Shown: one piece after another, positions 15,066 to 23,508 of the stretch
Numbering within the stretch: position 1 is the first letter of the stretch
Layout: each line of letters opens with the position of its first letter
Source: Pirellulales bacterium
GTDB taxonomy: Bacteria > Planctomycetota > Planctomycetia > Pirellulales > JALHPA01
DNA: 64,000 nucleotides
Direction of reading: 5' to 3'
Assembly: GCA_033762255.1 (NCBI GenBank)
Contig: JANRLT010000007.1
Coordinates: forward strand, 186,001-250,000
Notes under the pieces: generated by a model
Databases searched by the model: none
The model's input: the letters and a program-made list of their open reading frames with translations, nothing else
What the model was told of the DNA's origin: nothing
Translations under genes and position numbers: made by a program

Positions 15066-17447
15066 TTAATAAGCCGGATGCATTCCCGGTGGCGTCGGCG
15101 TTGGTCCCACACCCCAATGCGCCGCGGTGGCATTTCCTCGCTGGCCTAGCATGCGGACTTGTTGGCGATATTCCGCGGCCATGGCCCGCAAACGATCCGC
15201 GTCGGCGTACCGCTGCAGGTCTTCCATCCGTTCGGCCAATTGGTCCAACTGACGATATACAACCGTCAGTTCCGCGGCCTGACCGGGGTGTTCGCCACCG
15301 TTGGGATTCGCACTATACACGGGCTGAGTGCTATAGGTGAAGGTGGGAGGCGTGCCAAACACCGGTGCAGCAATATAAGTGGGGGGGAGAGGATCCAGCA
15401 CCGGTGGGGTGGCATACGGCGCTGCCGCGGGAAATCGTGGCATGGCGGGTTGCGCCATTGTCTGCGGCGGTGCCGGAGGCAAGCAAGGTATTTCGGCAGT
15501 GCCCCCACCCATCATCGGCTGCGAATAAACCTGTTCCCCAGGCTGGCCTAATTGACTGGGGGCAAACGGCACAGGCGTGTTGCCATTCCGAAAGGGATCA
15601 AACGCCTGTGGTGGTTGAGGACCCCCCACAATCGCTGGGGAAGGTGCCACGGGGGGAGGACAACCATAGAGTGTATCCGGTAGATGCGTTCCACACCCAC
15701 CACCAGGAACCGCGATCGGCTCCCCTGGCTCACTAGTGCAGTCTTCTTGTTCAAAGTAGACGCCACTAGAAATGCAAGTGCCGCTGGGACAGTTACCTGT
15801 TGCGCACTGCGAATTTGTCATGGCAGACTGGCGAGTCGTAAAGCCGCAAATGTCACTTTCTGTAAAAATTTCGGGCTGCGGAGACTGACTCTGCTGCACG
15901 CATTGCGCTGACGGGGTACAAGTCGCTTGCTGCGCACATAGGTTCTGCTGAGTACACTGGCCCTGCTGATGGCAATTCCCTTGCTGGGCACACTGACTCT
16001 GCTGTGTACAAGTGCCGCTGGCGGGGCATTGGCCGCACGCGACCCCTGGCGGACAAACACATTCCTGGCCAACTTCGCAGGTAACTTGCCGAATATCCGT
16101 TCGTCCGCTGCCCGGGCAGTCGTCATCGTGATCAGCAATCACGCCCAACAGTGCCGTCGAATTCGAAGAAGTTTTTTCGACCTGGGACATGCTCCCAGGT
16201 AGAATCAATTCCCCAGCCGGATGATCCGGGTGCAACAAAGGTGCCTGGGCGTAGATATCGTGCCGTAGCGCTCGGTGAATGGACTGCACCAGCGCGATAT
16301 CCGTACCGGATAATTCCGCCGCCATTTCCGGCGGCACGGGCAGCTCTTGCGGGGCGCTGGTGGCCGTGATGGGATCACCGGCAGATGGCAACACGGCATT
16401 GGTGCTCAGCGGTGCCGTCGCGACGGGCGAGCTTTCCAAAAGGGGCGCGGGAATGGCGTGATCCAGGGGGATATTGTGATGCTGGGTGATTAGCAAGTCC
16501 CGTGGTCCATGCTCCGCAATCCAATTAGTTTCGGTAGACCAGGACCCCGCTTGCGGGTTGGCCGCGCAAGAAGGATCGGCACTGACACCGATAGCCGTTA
16601 GCGGGTCCACTTCCCCGATGCAACCCTCACAAGCGGCGATCATCCCGACACATTCCGTCGCGGCAATCGGCGCGGGACAGGGAAGGACCCCCAGTGGGCC
16701 AGGTATATCGGTCAACTCTGGCGGTGTGGCGGGACAAGCGGAGCATTCGCCAGCATTTTGGGCGACAAAAGGATTATGAATCACCGCGACTTGAGGGGGA
16801 CAAGTTGCGGCTGGCGCGCACACAGTTGCCGCGGGACACCCGGGACACGTGGGAGTGGATAAACCAGCGGATGGGGTCCGAGTCACCTGTGCGCTATCAG
16901 GTTTCCAGGAAGCCGCCTCGCCCGTGACAAAGGGATTTTGTAAAGCGGGGTGCGTGATGTAGTCATTCCTCGCATGTCGAGAGGCATGGTTGGCAATCTG
17001 GGCATGCCGGTTACTTAGGCCGAACAATGACTCGGCCACGGTATCCCCCCAAGTTTGGCCCAGGTTTTCCCATGGGGAGTCATACAATCTTGAAGACCCA
17101 TCCGCAAAAGATTCTACTATCCGGACAGCCCCAAGTTGTACAAGTCGGCTCATATTTGGGGGATTATGTTTTTCCTTGCCCGGCACCACAAACTTAATAC
17201 TGATCGGAGTACTGTAAGGCGAAAATGCAAGGTAAGAGGCAAATGGTTTATCTTCCCACTCTTGTGCAGAGTCGCCAGGGACAGAGCTATAAACCACTGG
17301 CACGCGAGTCCACACCGGGACACTTTCCGCCAGGCTGATGCCCGGCCAGGTAAGTGCTTCTTCCGCCCGGGCAAATTCAGCCAGCAGCGAAAGCGTCACG
17401 CCCAGGATGAGACCCAACCTGCAACAACCGGCGGATATTTTTGCCAT
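15066..17447 (-). CDS. Large secreted Cys/Pro/Gln-rich repeat protein
   Basis: The 793-residue product has a signal peptide (MAKISAGCCRLGLILGVTLSLLAEFARA). I moved the start to ATG 17447 because a perfect AGGAGG sits seven bases upstream; the longer frame to 17537 lacks this. Residues 30-150 form a domain with PVVYSSVPGDSAQEWEDKPF. The middle is Pro/Ala/Cys-rich. Around 15915-16015 a six-residue repeat, C-x-Q-Q-x-x, recurs five times without a break, within a Cys-dense block. Pro-rich sequence follows, and the C-terminal 80 residues (YRQLDQLAERMEDLQRYADA) are helical. No enzyme motif is seen. A cell-envelope or matrix role with disulphide cross-links is inference. Confidence 0.75.
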   Translation of the reverse strand: MAKISAGCCRLGLILGVTLSLLAEFARAEEALTWPGISLAESVPVWTRVPVVYSSVPGDSAQEWEDKPFASYLAFSPYSTPISIKFVVPGKEKHNPPNMSRLVQLGAVRIVESFADGSSRLYDSPWENLGQTWGDTVAESLFGLSNRHAQIANHASRHARNDYITHPALQNPFVTGEAASWKPDSAQVTRTPSAGLSTPTCPGCPAATVCAPAATCPPQVAVIHNPFVAQNAGECSACPATPPELTDIPGPLGVLPCPAPIAATECVGMIAACEGCIGEVDPLTAIGVSADPSCAANPQAGSWSTETNWIAEHGPRDLLITQHHNIPLDHAIPAPLLESSPVATAPLSTNAVLPSAGDPITATSAPQELPVPPEMAAELSGTDIALVQSIHRALRHDIYAQAPLLHPDHPAGELILPGSMSQVEKTSSNSTALLGVIADHDDDCPGSGRTDIRQVTCEVGQECVCPPGVACGQCPASGTCTQQSQCAQQGNCHQQGQCTQQNLCAQQATCTPSAQCVQQSQSPQPEIFTESDICGFTTRQSAMTNSQCATGNCPSGTCISSGVYFEQEDCTSEPGEPIAVPGGGCGTHLPDTLYGCPPPVAPSPAIVGGPQPPQAFDPFRNGNTPVPFAPSQLGQPGEQVYSQPMMGGGTAEIPCLPPAPPQTMAQPAMPRFPAAAPYATPPVLDPLPPTYIAAPVFGTPPTFTYSTQPVYSANPNGGEHPGQAAELTVVYRQLDQLAERMEDLQRYADADRLRAMAAEYRQQVRMLGQRGNATAAHWGVGPTPTPPGMHPAY

Positions 17448-17680
17448 GACAGAGCCTCCTGCTCTAAGGCGCGTGGGCGTAAAGAACTTGCGACCGGAAC
17501 GCGCGCGGAAAACTATTTCAAAAAGAAAACGGGCCAATCATAGCGACACGCGGCGATTGCCCCAACAGGGATTTTTTTGCGAAATCCCATGCTAGCAAAT
17601 CATTTCGGCCACGAGTGGAGGAGTGGAGTAATGGAGAAGTGGAGCAGTGGAGGAGCAGCCTACCGTCTCCCTGCTTTCCT

Positions 17681-17746
17681 CCCTCTCCCGATAGCGACGT
17701 TCCCTTATGTAAAAAATTCCCATCGGGAGAGGGCCGGGGTGAGGGG
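17681..17746. repeat. CCCTCTCCC inverted repeat
   Basis: CCCTCTCCCGAT at 17681 pairs with ATCGGGAGAGGG at 17722-17733 and is followed by CCGGGGTGAGGGG. The reverse complement of this tail occurs in the compound repeat at 12241-12277 (CCTCACCCCGGCCCTCTCCC), so the elements are related. Confidence 0.75.
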
Positions 17747-17811
17747 ACTGGAGAATTAGCTCAATAGAGTTTGGAGTAATAGATATGTGGAGTTTGACGA
17801 GCAACCGCCAG

Positions 17812-17894
17812 TTCCGCCGATATCATCGGCGGCTTTGTGTGGCTGCGCGCGGTAAACGTCGCCCGTCACACTAGTCCCGTCCGGCGGACGGGAC
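17812..17894. repeat. Paired palindromes (CCGATGG type and GTCCCGTCCG type), copy 1
   Basis: TTCCGCCGATATCATCGGCGG (17812) and GTCCCGTCCGGCGGACGGGAC (17874-17894, a near-perfect palindrome) occur together, as they do at 25371-25456. Single members occur at 24634-24654 and 39245-39273. Confidence 0.88.
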
Positions 17895-17921
17895 CTACTG
17901 CCATCGGTGGCTTTGTGCCAA

Positions 17922-18128
17922 TAAAAAAAGCACTCCAGCGGGGGCGCTGGAGTGCTTTACAAATAGACCGTTCAACTGCGTTCGGGAGTAGGGGGAAGAA
18001 GATCCGCAGGGGAAACAGGTCTATGATTCGCTGCTATGTTCTCAACTCTCTCGCATATCCAATTTGTCGGCTGGTCAGTCCCAAATGTGTCTCAACAAGA
18101 GAAAACCTCTAGTTCCTAACCGCCAACA
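17922..18128 (-). ncRNA. Candidate small RNA ending at a strong terminator
   Basis: The terminator at 17927-17958 has its U-run on the minus strand, yet no minus-strand protein gene lies upstream of it for 700 bp. The DNA between contains nested complementary segments: ATAGACC/GGTCTAT, and inside them CTGCG/CGCAG. An extended -10-like TGTGTAATAT lies on the minus strand at about 18135-18144. A transcript of roughly 200 nt is plausible. It does not match tmRNA, RNase P RNA, SRP RNA or 5S rRNA; a 6S-type RNA is possible but unproven. Confidence 0.35.
17927..17958 (-). terminator. Strong intrinsic terminator, perfect 14-bp stem
   Basis: AAAGCACTCCAGCG, loop GGGG, and CGCTGGAGTGCTTT form a perfect stem. 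An A-run at 17923-17929 gives a seven-U tail in the minus direction. No protein gene in either direction obviously uses it. Confidence 0.8.
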
Positions 18129-18613
18129 CAAGCAATATTACACAGGTGTATCAAAAAGCCAAGGGCTAACCTAGGCATTTTTGTACAATATCGTGTTAGT
18201 CTTTTATTAGCGACGTAAGACTATATTTTTCATGCACTTATGAATCTTTACAGAGACGGAAATTTTACTAAAAAGACCTTGGGGTCTCTTATCATTCCGC
18301 TGGAAAAGGATCTAAACTACCCAGTTTAACATAGATTTTTCGCGGCGCGACTTGGTCTGGACGGCCTTTAATTCAATTTCTCTGGGCTGCTTGGTGTTCC
18401 GTCAACGCTTGATTTTTCGATACGCGGTGGGAGCTGGCCGTCGGTTAAAAGGGTAAAAAAACCCATGCCAAACGCCCTGCGGGTGGTTTGACTAACGCCC
18501 CATCGATAGCTTTTGACCAAGCGTTCGTTCTGCTTTTAAAGGGGCTGACACGTTGACCAATTGCCCCATCGCAAGCTATTTTAGAGGGGACAGATTATTT
18601 TTCATTAGGTTTC

Positions 18614-18654
18614 GATCCTGCGCAATGAGGGTCTCATCCAGGATCACTTTTTTT
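18614..18654 (+). promoter_or_regulatory. Terminator-like hairpin abutting the helicase start codon
   Basis: GATCCTG and CAGGATC pair around an inner ATGAG/CTCAT stem (18614-18645), followed by seven T residues (18648-18654). The U-run ends four bases before the ATG at 18659. The AGGA in the 3' arm would be hidden in the stem. The layout suggests attenuation or translational control of the helicase. Confidence 0.6.
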
Positions 18655-18658
18655 AGGT

Positions 18659-19981
18659 ATGAATTCCGCCATCGAGCTTTCCGCTGACACTCTTGTAGCA
18701 CCCGTGGTCGAACCGGCCACTCCCTTGTTGTATCGGGACATGCCCCTTTCTCCGGCGATGCAAAAAGCCTTGGAGTATGCGGGCTATACCTCGCCCACAC
18801 CGATTCAGGCTGGCCTCATTCCCGTGGCCCTGGCAGGGGGGGATGTCCTGGGCCAGGCCCGTACCGGGACCGGCAAGACCGCCGCCTTTGTGATACCCGT
18901 GCTGGAACGGATCAAAGGGGGGCAAAAACACCCTCCCGTGCAAGTGCTAATCCTCGTCCCCACGCGGGAATTGGCGGTACAGGTGAAGGACGAAGTGGAA
19001 AAGCTGTCGCATGGGCAACATATCCACTGTGTTCCCTTGTATGGCGGCAAACCGATCAAGGCGCAAATCACCAAGATGCAAAAAGGGTGCGAAGTCGTGG
19101 TGGGCACGCCGGGACGGGTGCTGGATCACCTGGGTCGGGGAACGCTGAAGCTGGATCAACTGACCACGGTCGTTCTGGACGAAGCGGATCGGATGTTGGA
19201 CATTGGCTTTCGGCCCGATATTGAAAAAATCCTTAAACGCTGTCCCACCCAGCGACAAACGCTGCTCCTGAGCGCGACGGTCCCCCCGCCGGTCGAAAAA
19301 CTGGCCAAGCGGTACATGATCGATCCGCAGGTGATGAATTTCTCGCCCAAGGATATTTCGCACGACACGATCGAGCAGTTTTACTTTACGGTGGACGCCG
19401 ACCGCAAATTCGACCTGTTGTGCCGGCTGCTATTCCGGGAAAAGCCCCGCCAGGCGATCATTTTTTGCCGGACCAAGCGCGGCACGGACAAGGTATACAC
19501 CAAGCTGGCCAAAAAATTGAAACACCAAGTCGGCTGCATTCATGGCGATCTGGGCCAGGGAGCCCGCGACCGCGTGATGGCCGGTTTTCGCGCGGGGACG
19601 GTGTTGGCCCTGGTGGCGACGGATGTCGTGGGACGGGGCATCGACGTGTCGGGGATTTCGCACATTATTAACTACGACGTCCCCGAATTTTGCGATGATT
19701 ACGTTCATCGTGTGGGCCGGACGGGACGCATGGGACGGGAAGGGGTGGCCTACACATTTGTCACTCCGGAAGAAGGCCCCCAACTCACGCGGATCGAAGT
19801 GCGCATCAATAAGCAGTTGATCAGGGACGAGATCGAGGGCTTTGCCGCCGTCAGCCGCCCCCATGCCAGCCCGGTGCGTGGTAAAATTGTGGGGGATGGC
19901 TTTCCGTCTGGCGAGCCAGAGGAATCAAAAATTTCGGGCCCCGCCAATCAGGTGCGTAAAAAATACCGCCGCGCGCTTTAA
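18659..19981 (+). CDS. DEAD-box ATP-dependent RNA helicase
   Basis: The 440-residue product unwinds RNA duplexes, typically in ribosome assembly, mRNA decay or cold adaptation. Motifs are complete and in order: Q motif PTPIQ (46-50), Walker A ARTGTGKT (67-74), PTRELA (101-106), TPGR (150-153), DEAD (174-177), SAT (205-207), IIFCRTKRG, VATDVVGRGIDV and HRVGRTGR (350-357). The C-terminal 80 residues are short and basic, ending KKYRRAL. ATG 18659 is used because the conserved part starts soon after; only a weak AGG precedes it, and a terminator-like hairpin lies immediately upstream. The long structured leader recalls cold-shock helicase genes. Confidence 0.95.
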   Translation: MNSAIELSADTLVAPVVEPATPLLYRDMPLSPAMQKALEYAGYTSPTPIQAGLIPVALAGGDVLGQARTGTGKTAAFVIPVLERIKGGQKHPPVQVLILVPTRELAVQVKDEVEKLSHGQHIHCVPLYGGKPIKAQITKMQKGCEVVVGTPGRVLDHLGRGTLKLDQLTTVVLDEADRMLDIGFRPDIEKILKRCPTQRQTLLLSATVPPPVEKLAKRYMIDPQVMNFSPKDISHDTIEQFYFTVDADRKFDLLCRLLFREKPRQAIIFCRTKRGTDKVYTKLAKKLKHQVGCIHGDLGQGARDRVMAGFRAGTVLALVATDVVGRGIDVSGISHIINYDVPEFCDDYVHRVGRTGRMGREGVAYTFVTPEEGPQLTRIEVRINKQLIRDEIEGFAAVSRPHASPVRGKIVGDGFPSGEPEESKISGPANQVRKKYRRAL

Positions 19982-20114
19982 AATCAGGCCCAGGCCGCCG
20001 GATCATTCTTTCCCCCGGGCGGATTTTTGTTACATTGGTCGGTGACCGCTTTTTTTGGCCACTCCTTGGCCAGAAGCTGTTTGTTACCGGCCATTTATTC
20101 TTTCCTGGCGATCC

Positions 20115-21029
20115 ATGTCCCTACTTGCCGCAGCCGCCAACTGGCAGGGAGTTTTTCCCGCCGCCGTCACCCATTTTCATGATGACTTTGGCCTTAATTT
20201 GCCCGCCACGCTGGGACACGTCGAGGTCATGCTAAAATCCGGCGTGCATGGACTGATCATGCTAGGATCGGTGGGAGAAAACACGGCCCTGGAAGCGGAA
20301 GAAAAACGGGAAGTCCTGCGGGCGGTGGTGGAACACGTGGCCGGGCGGGTGCCGGTGCTTTCCGGTGTGGCGGAGACCACGACCCGGGCGGCCTGCCGGT
20401 TTGCCGCGGACGCCAGTGCGATCGGCGTGGATGGGCTAATGGTGCTTCCCGCGATGATCTACAAGGCCGACGCGCGGGAGGCGGTCACGCACTTTCGCGC
20501 GGTGGCGGGGGCCAGCGATCTGCCGATCATGATTTATAATAATCCCGTGGCGTACCATGTGGACCTTTGGCCGGAGTTGCTGCTGGAACTGGCGGACGAA
20601 CCCAAGTTTGTCGCGGTCAAGGAATCCTCCGATAATGTGCGGCGGATCACCGACATCCGCAATGTCTGCAATGACCGTTATATCCTTTTTTGCGGCGTGG
20701 ATGATCTGATACTGGAAAGCCTGCTACTAGGGGCCAAGGGCTGGGTGAGCGGGCTGGTCAACGCTTTTCCCGTGGAAAACCGCCGCCTGTGGGATCTCGC
20801 GCAGGCGGGCCAGTGGGAGGCGGCGCTCCAACTGTACCGCTGGTACACGCCGTTACTGCACCTAGATACTCATGTCAAGCTGGTGCAATATATCAAGCTG
20901 GCCGTGCAAGTTTGTGGCTATGGCAATGAACTGACCCGTCCGCCGCGGTTGCCCCTGGTCGGCGAGGAACGGGATCGCATCTTGCGCATCATTCGCCGGG
21001 GATTGGATACGCGGCCAGTTATGTCATGA
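20115..21029 (+). CDS. Dihydrodipicolinate synthase/N-acetylneuraminate lyase family protein
   Basis: The 304-residue product is a class I (Schiff-base) aldolase/lyase. Lys169 in FVAVKESSDN forms the imine, Tyr141 in IMIYNNPVAY is the catalytic tyrosine, and GSVGEN (51-56) binds the keto-acid carboxylate. ATG 20115 (MSLLAAAANW) gives normal family length; the upstream frame to 20055 is not conserved-looking. Details such as LPAMIYKADAREAVTHFRAV recall the subgroup I associate with hydroxyproline or other keto-acid catabolism more than lysine synthesis, but the substrate cannot be assigned. It lies about 130 bp after the helicase gene. Confidence 0.88.
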   Translation: MSLLAAAANWQGVFPAAVTHFHDDFGLNLPATLGHVEVMLKSGVHGLIMLGSVGENTALEAEEKREVLRAVVEHVAGRVPVLSGVAETTTRAACRFAADASAIGVDGLMVLPAMIYKADAREAVTHFRAVAGASDLPIMIYNNPVAYHVDLWPELLLELADEPKFVAVKESSDNVRRITDIRNVCNDRYILFCGVDDLILESLLLGAKGWVSGLVNAFPVENRRLWDLAQAGQWEAALQLYRWYTPLLHLDTHVKLVQYIKLAVQVCGYGNELTRPPRLPLVGEERDRILRIIRRGLDTRPVMS

Positions 21030-21255
21030 TCCGCCATGAACTGACGCACGTTCCATACGGACAAAACCCCGGTTATTCCACGTGATTTGGCCTCAAAGCG
21101 TGGATTTGCGGGGTGCCACGCAACTGGGTTGCCACGCGCGAACCGCTCTTGGTCGGTTTCTACTGTCAGCTTGGCTGGATTAGCGTGGTTAAGAGCAAAT
21201 TAGTGTTCAAGAGATTTTTAGAATGCTAATTCTTCGATAGTCCATGCCAATTCAG

Positions 21256-21664
21256 TTAGGGAACATACAGGCGCCCCGTTCCTCTGAGTGATTTTATTTC
21301 TAACAGAAACTCTAGCAACTGGACTGCTGCGCGTTCCGCATAATCGCGGTCGCGCAAAACTCGGTCGGGATGGGAAATGGTAATGACGGGGTAGCTGCTC
21401 GACGTTCCGTACTCACGAATGGTAGATTCCAACGAATGGGGACCATCGGCATTTCGATTGCCGGTTATTAAGATAGTATCTTGCGACTGGCAAGTATGCC
21501 ATATTTCTGGAATCTTGCGCGCTTGGAGAAAGACCTAAACTAGCAAATGTCTCCAGCGATTCAAAACAAGCACCGGCGACATCTCGCCAAACAGGTGTCG
21601 ACCAAATATGGATCAACACTTGTAGTTGGCCTTCCACGTCATGATCCGCCATGATCTTTGGCAT
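21256..21664 (-). pseudogene. Frameshifted partner gene of the DUF433 protein
   Basis: The minus strand starts MPKIMADHDVEGQLQVLI and reads well to FASLGLS. One extra base at about 21526 then breaks the frame. Shifting frame restores a continuous protein: QARKIPEIWHTCQSQ, then TILITGNRNADGPHSLES, and an end at RGTGRLYVP with stop at 21256-21258. The rebuilt 135-residue protein belongs to a family commonly encoded next to DUF433 genes and has a PIN-like pattern (MADHDVEG, LITGNRNADGP). As read it would be truncated. A sequencing error or programmed shift are alternatives. Confidence 0.8.
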
Positions 21665-22007
21665 CGTTATATGTATTGCGTATTTTTGCGCGGATTTCCT
21701 CCAACCGAATCGCGGCCGCCTGGCGCACCTTCTCGATCCGGGCGAGGTCCGCCGGTTGATAGGCGTAATTTTCTTGACGTGCCAAAATTTGTTGGTACTC
21801 GGCTAAAACCGATTCACGATGCAGTTCGATATATTCAAAAGCGGCTTGTATCTTTTTAGAACTAATACGAAATAAAGCGGCGACTTGCAGCGGCGTCCAA
21901 CCCTGCTGCTGATAATCCAAAATATCATACACGGTAATGCGGGTTCCAGAGATTTCCGGACCGCGTCCACGGTTGATAATGGGGGAATTGTTGGTTTCTG
22001 GCGACAT
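21639..22007 (-). CDS. DUF433 domain protein, antitoxin-like
   Basis: The 122-residue product contains the DUF433 signature: RGPEISGTRITVYDILDYQQQGWTPLQVAALF, a winged-helix-like fold of the VapB-type antitoxins. Residues 55-122 are helical and charged. The start is ATG 22007 or the in-frame ATG at 22022; neither has a strong ribosome binding site. Its 3' end overlaps the start of the frameshifted gene at 21256-21664 by 26 bp, the usual coupling for this pair. With the partner broken, this may be an orphan antitoxin. A second DUF433 pair is at 52167-52719. Confidence 0.85.
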   Translation of the reverse strand: MSPETNNSPIINRGRGPEISGTRITVYDILDYQQQGWTPLQVAALFRISSKKIQAAFEYIELHRESVLAEYQQILARQENYAYQPADLARIEKVRQAAAIRLEEIRAKIRNTYNDAKDHGGS

Positions 22008-22155
22008 GTCCGCTTTTTGCATCCGCTGGTGACGGAATTAGGATCATTTTTGGTTCTTATCAATGTTTTAGTTGCATTAATTATACCCCTAATTTAGCGA
22101 AAGTGCCAAGGTACCCGACAACTCTGCCTATTGGTATAAAGATTTCCCTCGTTTG

Positions 22156-23214
22156 TCACACTTTCTCCAACACATAATGTCCCACCTGCCACTCGGTGCC
22201 ATCGGCATAGCCGAATAACTCGGCACAGGCCAGGATAAACATCCGCCAGCGTTGCAGCACGCGCGGGGCGGCCCCCGGACCATACGTTGCCGCCAACAAG
22301 GGGACAATCTCGGCCCGCCGCTCATCCAGGTTTTTTAGCCATGCCAAGAGCGTCCGGCAATAATGCTTACCATCCACCAACCATTGCCGGCGCAACTTGA
22401 GATGGCGATCAAAGTGGCTTAGCCAATCCGCGCTGGGCATGATTCCCCCGCGAAAAAAATGCCGCGTCATCCAGTTTTGGCCACTAGCCGCGGGACCGGT
22501 TTCTTCAAACAAATACGCCGCGTCCCGATGGCAAAAGTGATGCACAAACAACAGCCCCTCCGGTTGCAACCACTCGGCGATTCGTTTTAAAAGCAATTCA
22601 TGATTCCGTAAATGCTCAAACATCTCCACACTGACCACCCGGTCAAACTGGCCCGTCGGCACAAAGTCATTTATATCCGCCGTGATGATCGATAGATTTT
22701 TTAGTCCCCGCGCTTGGGCCCGCGCCATGATGAACGCGCGTTGGCCGTGGGAATTGGAAACTCCGGTGATCGCGGCATGGGGATAATGCTCCGCCAGCCA
22801 GAGAGACAACGACCCCCAGCCGCAGCCCAATTCCAAAATCCGCTGACCATCGGCGATTTCCCCCCGCGCACAGGTTAGCCGCAGCATCTCTTCCTCCGCC
22901 GCGGCCAAGTCCGACACGCCGGGGGGATACAGGCAACCACTGTATTTCAGCCGGGGGCCTAGAATCAATTCAAAAAAACGGGCGGGAACCTCGTAGTGCT
23001 GCTCATTGGCGGCGGCGGTTTGGACGGCGATCGGTCCGGCGCACAGCTCCGCGGCCAATTGCCGGTTTTGCGCCGCGCGGCCCCCCCCATTTTTAGGGAC
23101 AGAGTCGCGCAAACGCTGCGCTAACAATCGCCTCATCCCCCAGCGCAGCACGGCATCCGGCAGCCAGCCCCGCTCGGCCAGTTCCACGGTGAATGACATT
23201 GACAAATGATCCAA
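22156..23214 (-). CDS. Cyclopropane-fatty-acyl-phospholipid synthase family methyltransferase
   Basis: The 352-residue product is a SAM-dependent lipid methyltransferase of the CFA-synthase class. HYEVPARFF (73-81), YSGCLY (91-96) and ELGCGWGSLSLW (128-139) match the family's substrate and SAM motifs, and VVSVEMFEHL follows as the post-motif acid. Related enzymes add methylene or methyl groups to unsaturated acyl chains in membrane phospholipids. The exact reaction is not fixed by sequence. The start is 23214, with ATG 23199 as an alternative. It lies a few kilobases from btaA/btaB, so membrane-lipid modification genes cluster loosely here. Confidence 0.86.
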   Translation of the reverse strand: MDHLSMSFTVELAERGWLPDAVLRWGMRRLLAQRLRDSVPKNGGGRAAQNRQLAAELCAGPIAVQTAAANEQHYEVPARFFELILGPRLKYSGCLYPPGVSDLAAAEEEMLRLTCARGEIADGQRILELGCGWGSLSLWLAEHYPHAAITGVSNSHGQRAFIMARAQARGLKNLSIITADINDFVPTGQFDRVVSVEMFEHLRNHELLLKRIAEWLQPEGLLFVHHFCHRDAAYLFEETGPAASGQNWMTRHFFRGGIMPSADWLSHFDRHLKLRRQWLVDGKHYCRTLLAWLKNLDERRAEIVPLLAATYGPGAAPRVLQRWRMFILACAELFGYADGTEWQVGHYVLEKV

Positions 23215-23377
23215 AGATAGGTCGCATGACGGGCCAACGCCGCGGCCGCAAACTTTGCCCCGGCGATTCCCCTGGGGAAAAAATGCCGCTTATGCTAAAG
23301 TGTATTATGGGCGTCAATCGAATTGTGACAATCCTGTCACTAGTACTTAGAACTTAAACCTTTCACATTCGCCACAA

Positions 23378-23440
23378 GTAGCGGAATTCGCAAGAATTCC
23401 GTTTTACGAACAATTCCAGAACTCGGGCGAGTTCCGCTAC
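23378..23440. repeat. GTAGCGGAA...TTCCGCTAC inverted repeat
   Basis: GTAGCGGAATTCGC at 23378 and GCGAGTTCCGCTAC ending at 23440 form an inverted repeat around GAATTCCG units. The same family recurs at 58940-59065. It lies upstream of the mannose-1-phosphate guanylyltransferase gene. Confidence 0.8.
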
Positions 23441-23508
23441 GTCAAATCACTCGCGTTCCGCGCGATGCACCCCACTCAACTTTGCCATTTACTTCCGGGA
23501 GAATCGCC

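Larger units (their letters stand above)
17448..18658. other. 1.2-kb gene-free region with repeats, terminator and long leader
   Basis: No convincing protein frame is present. From left to right it holds purine-rich GGAGTGG runs, a hairpin repeat (17681-17746), two palindromic repeats (17812-17894), a strong terminator (17927-17958), a structured stretch that may encode a small RNA, and the structured leader of the helicase gene. Confidence 0.6.

Noticed and set aside
17590-17660. GGAGTGG-type runs as a CRISPR-like array
   Set aside because: Units are short, irregular and without spacers; a purine-rich simple repeat.
18614-18654. Simple intrinsic terminator for an upstream gene
   Set aside because: There is no plus-strand gene for more than 1 kb upstream, and it abuts a start codon; treated as a leader element instead.
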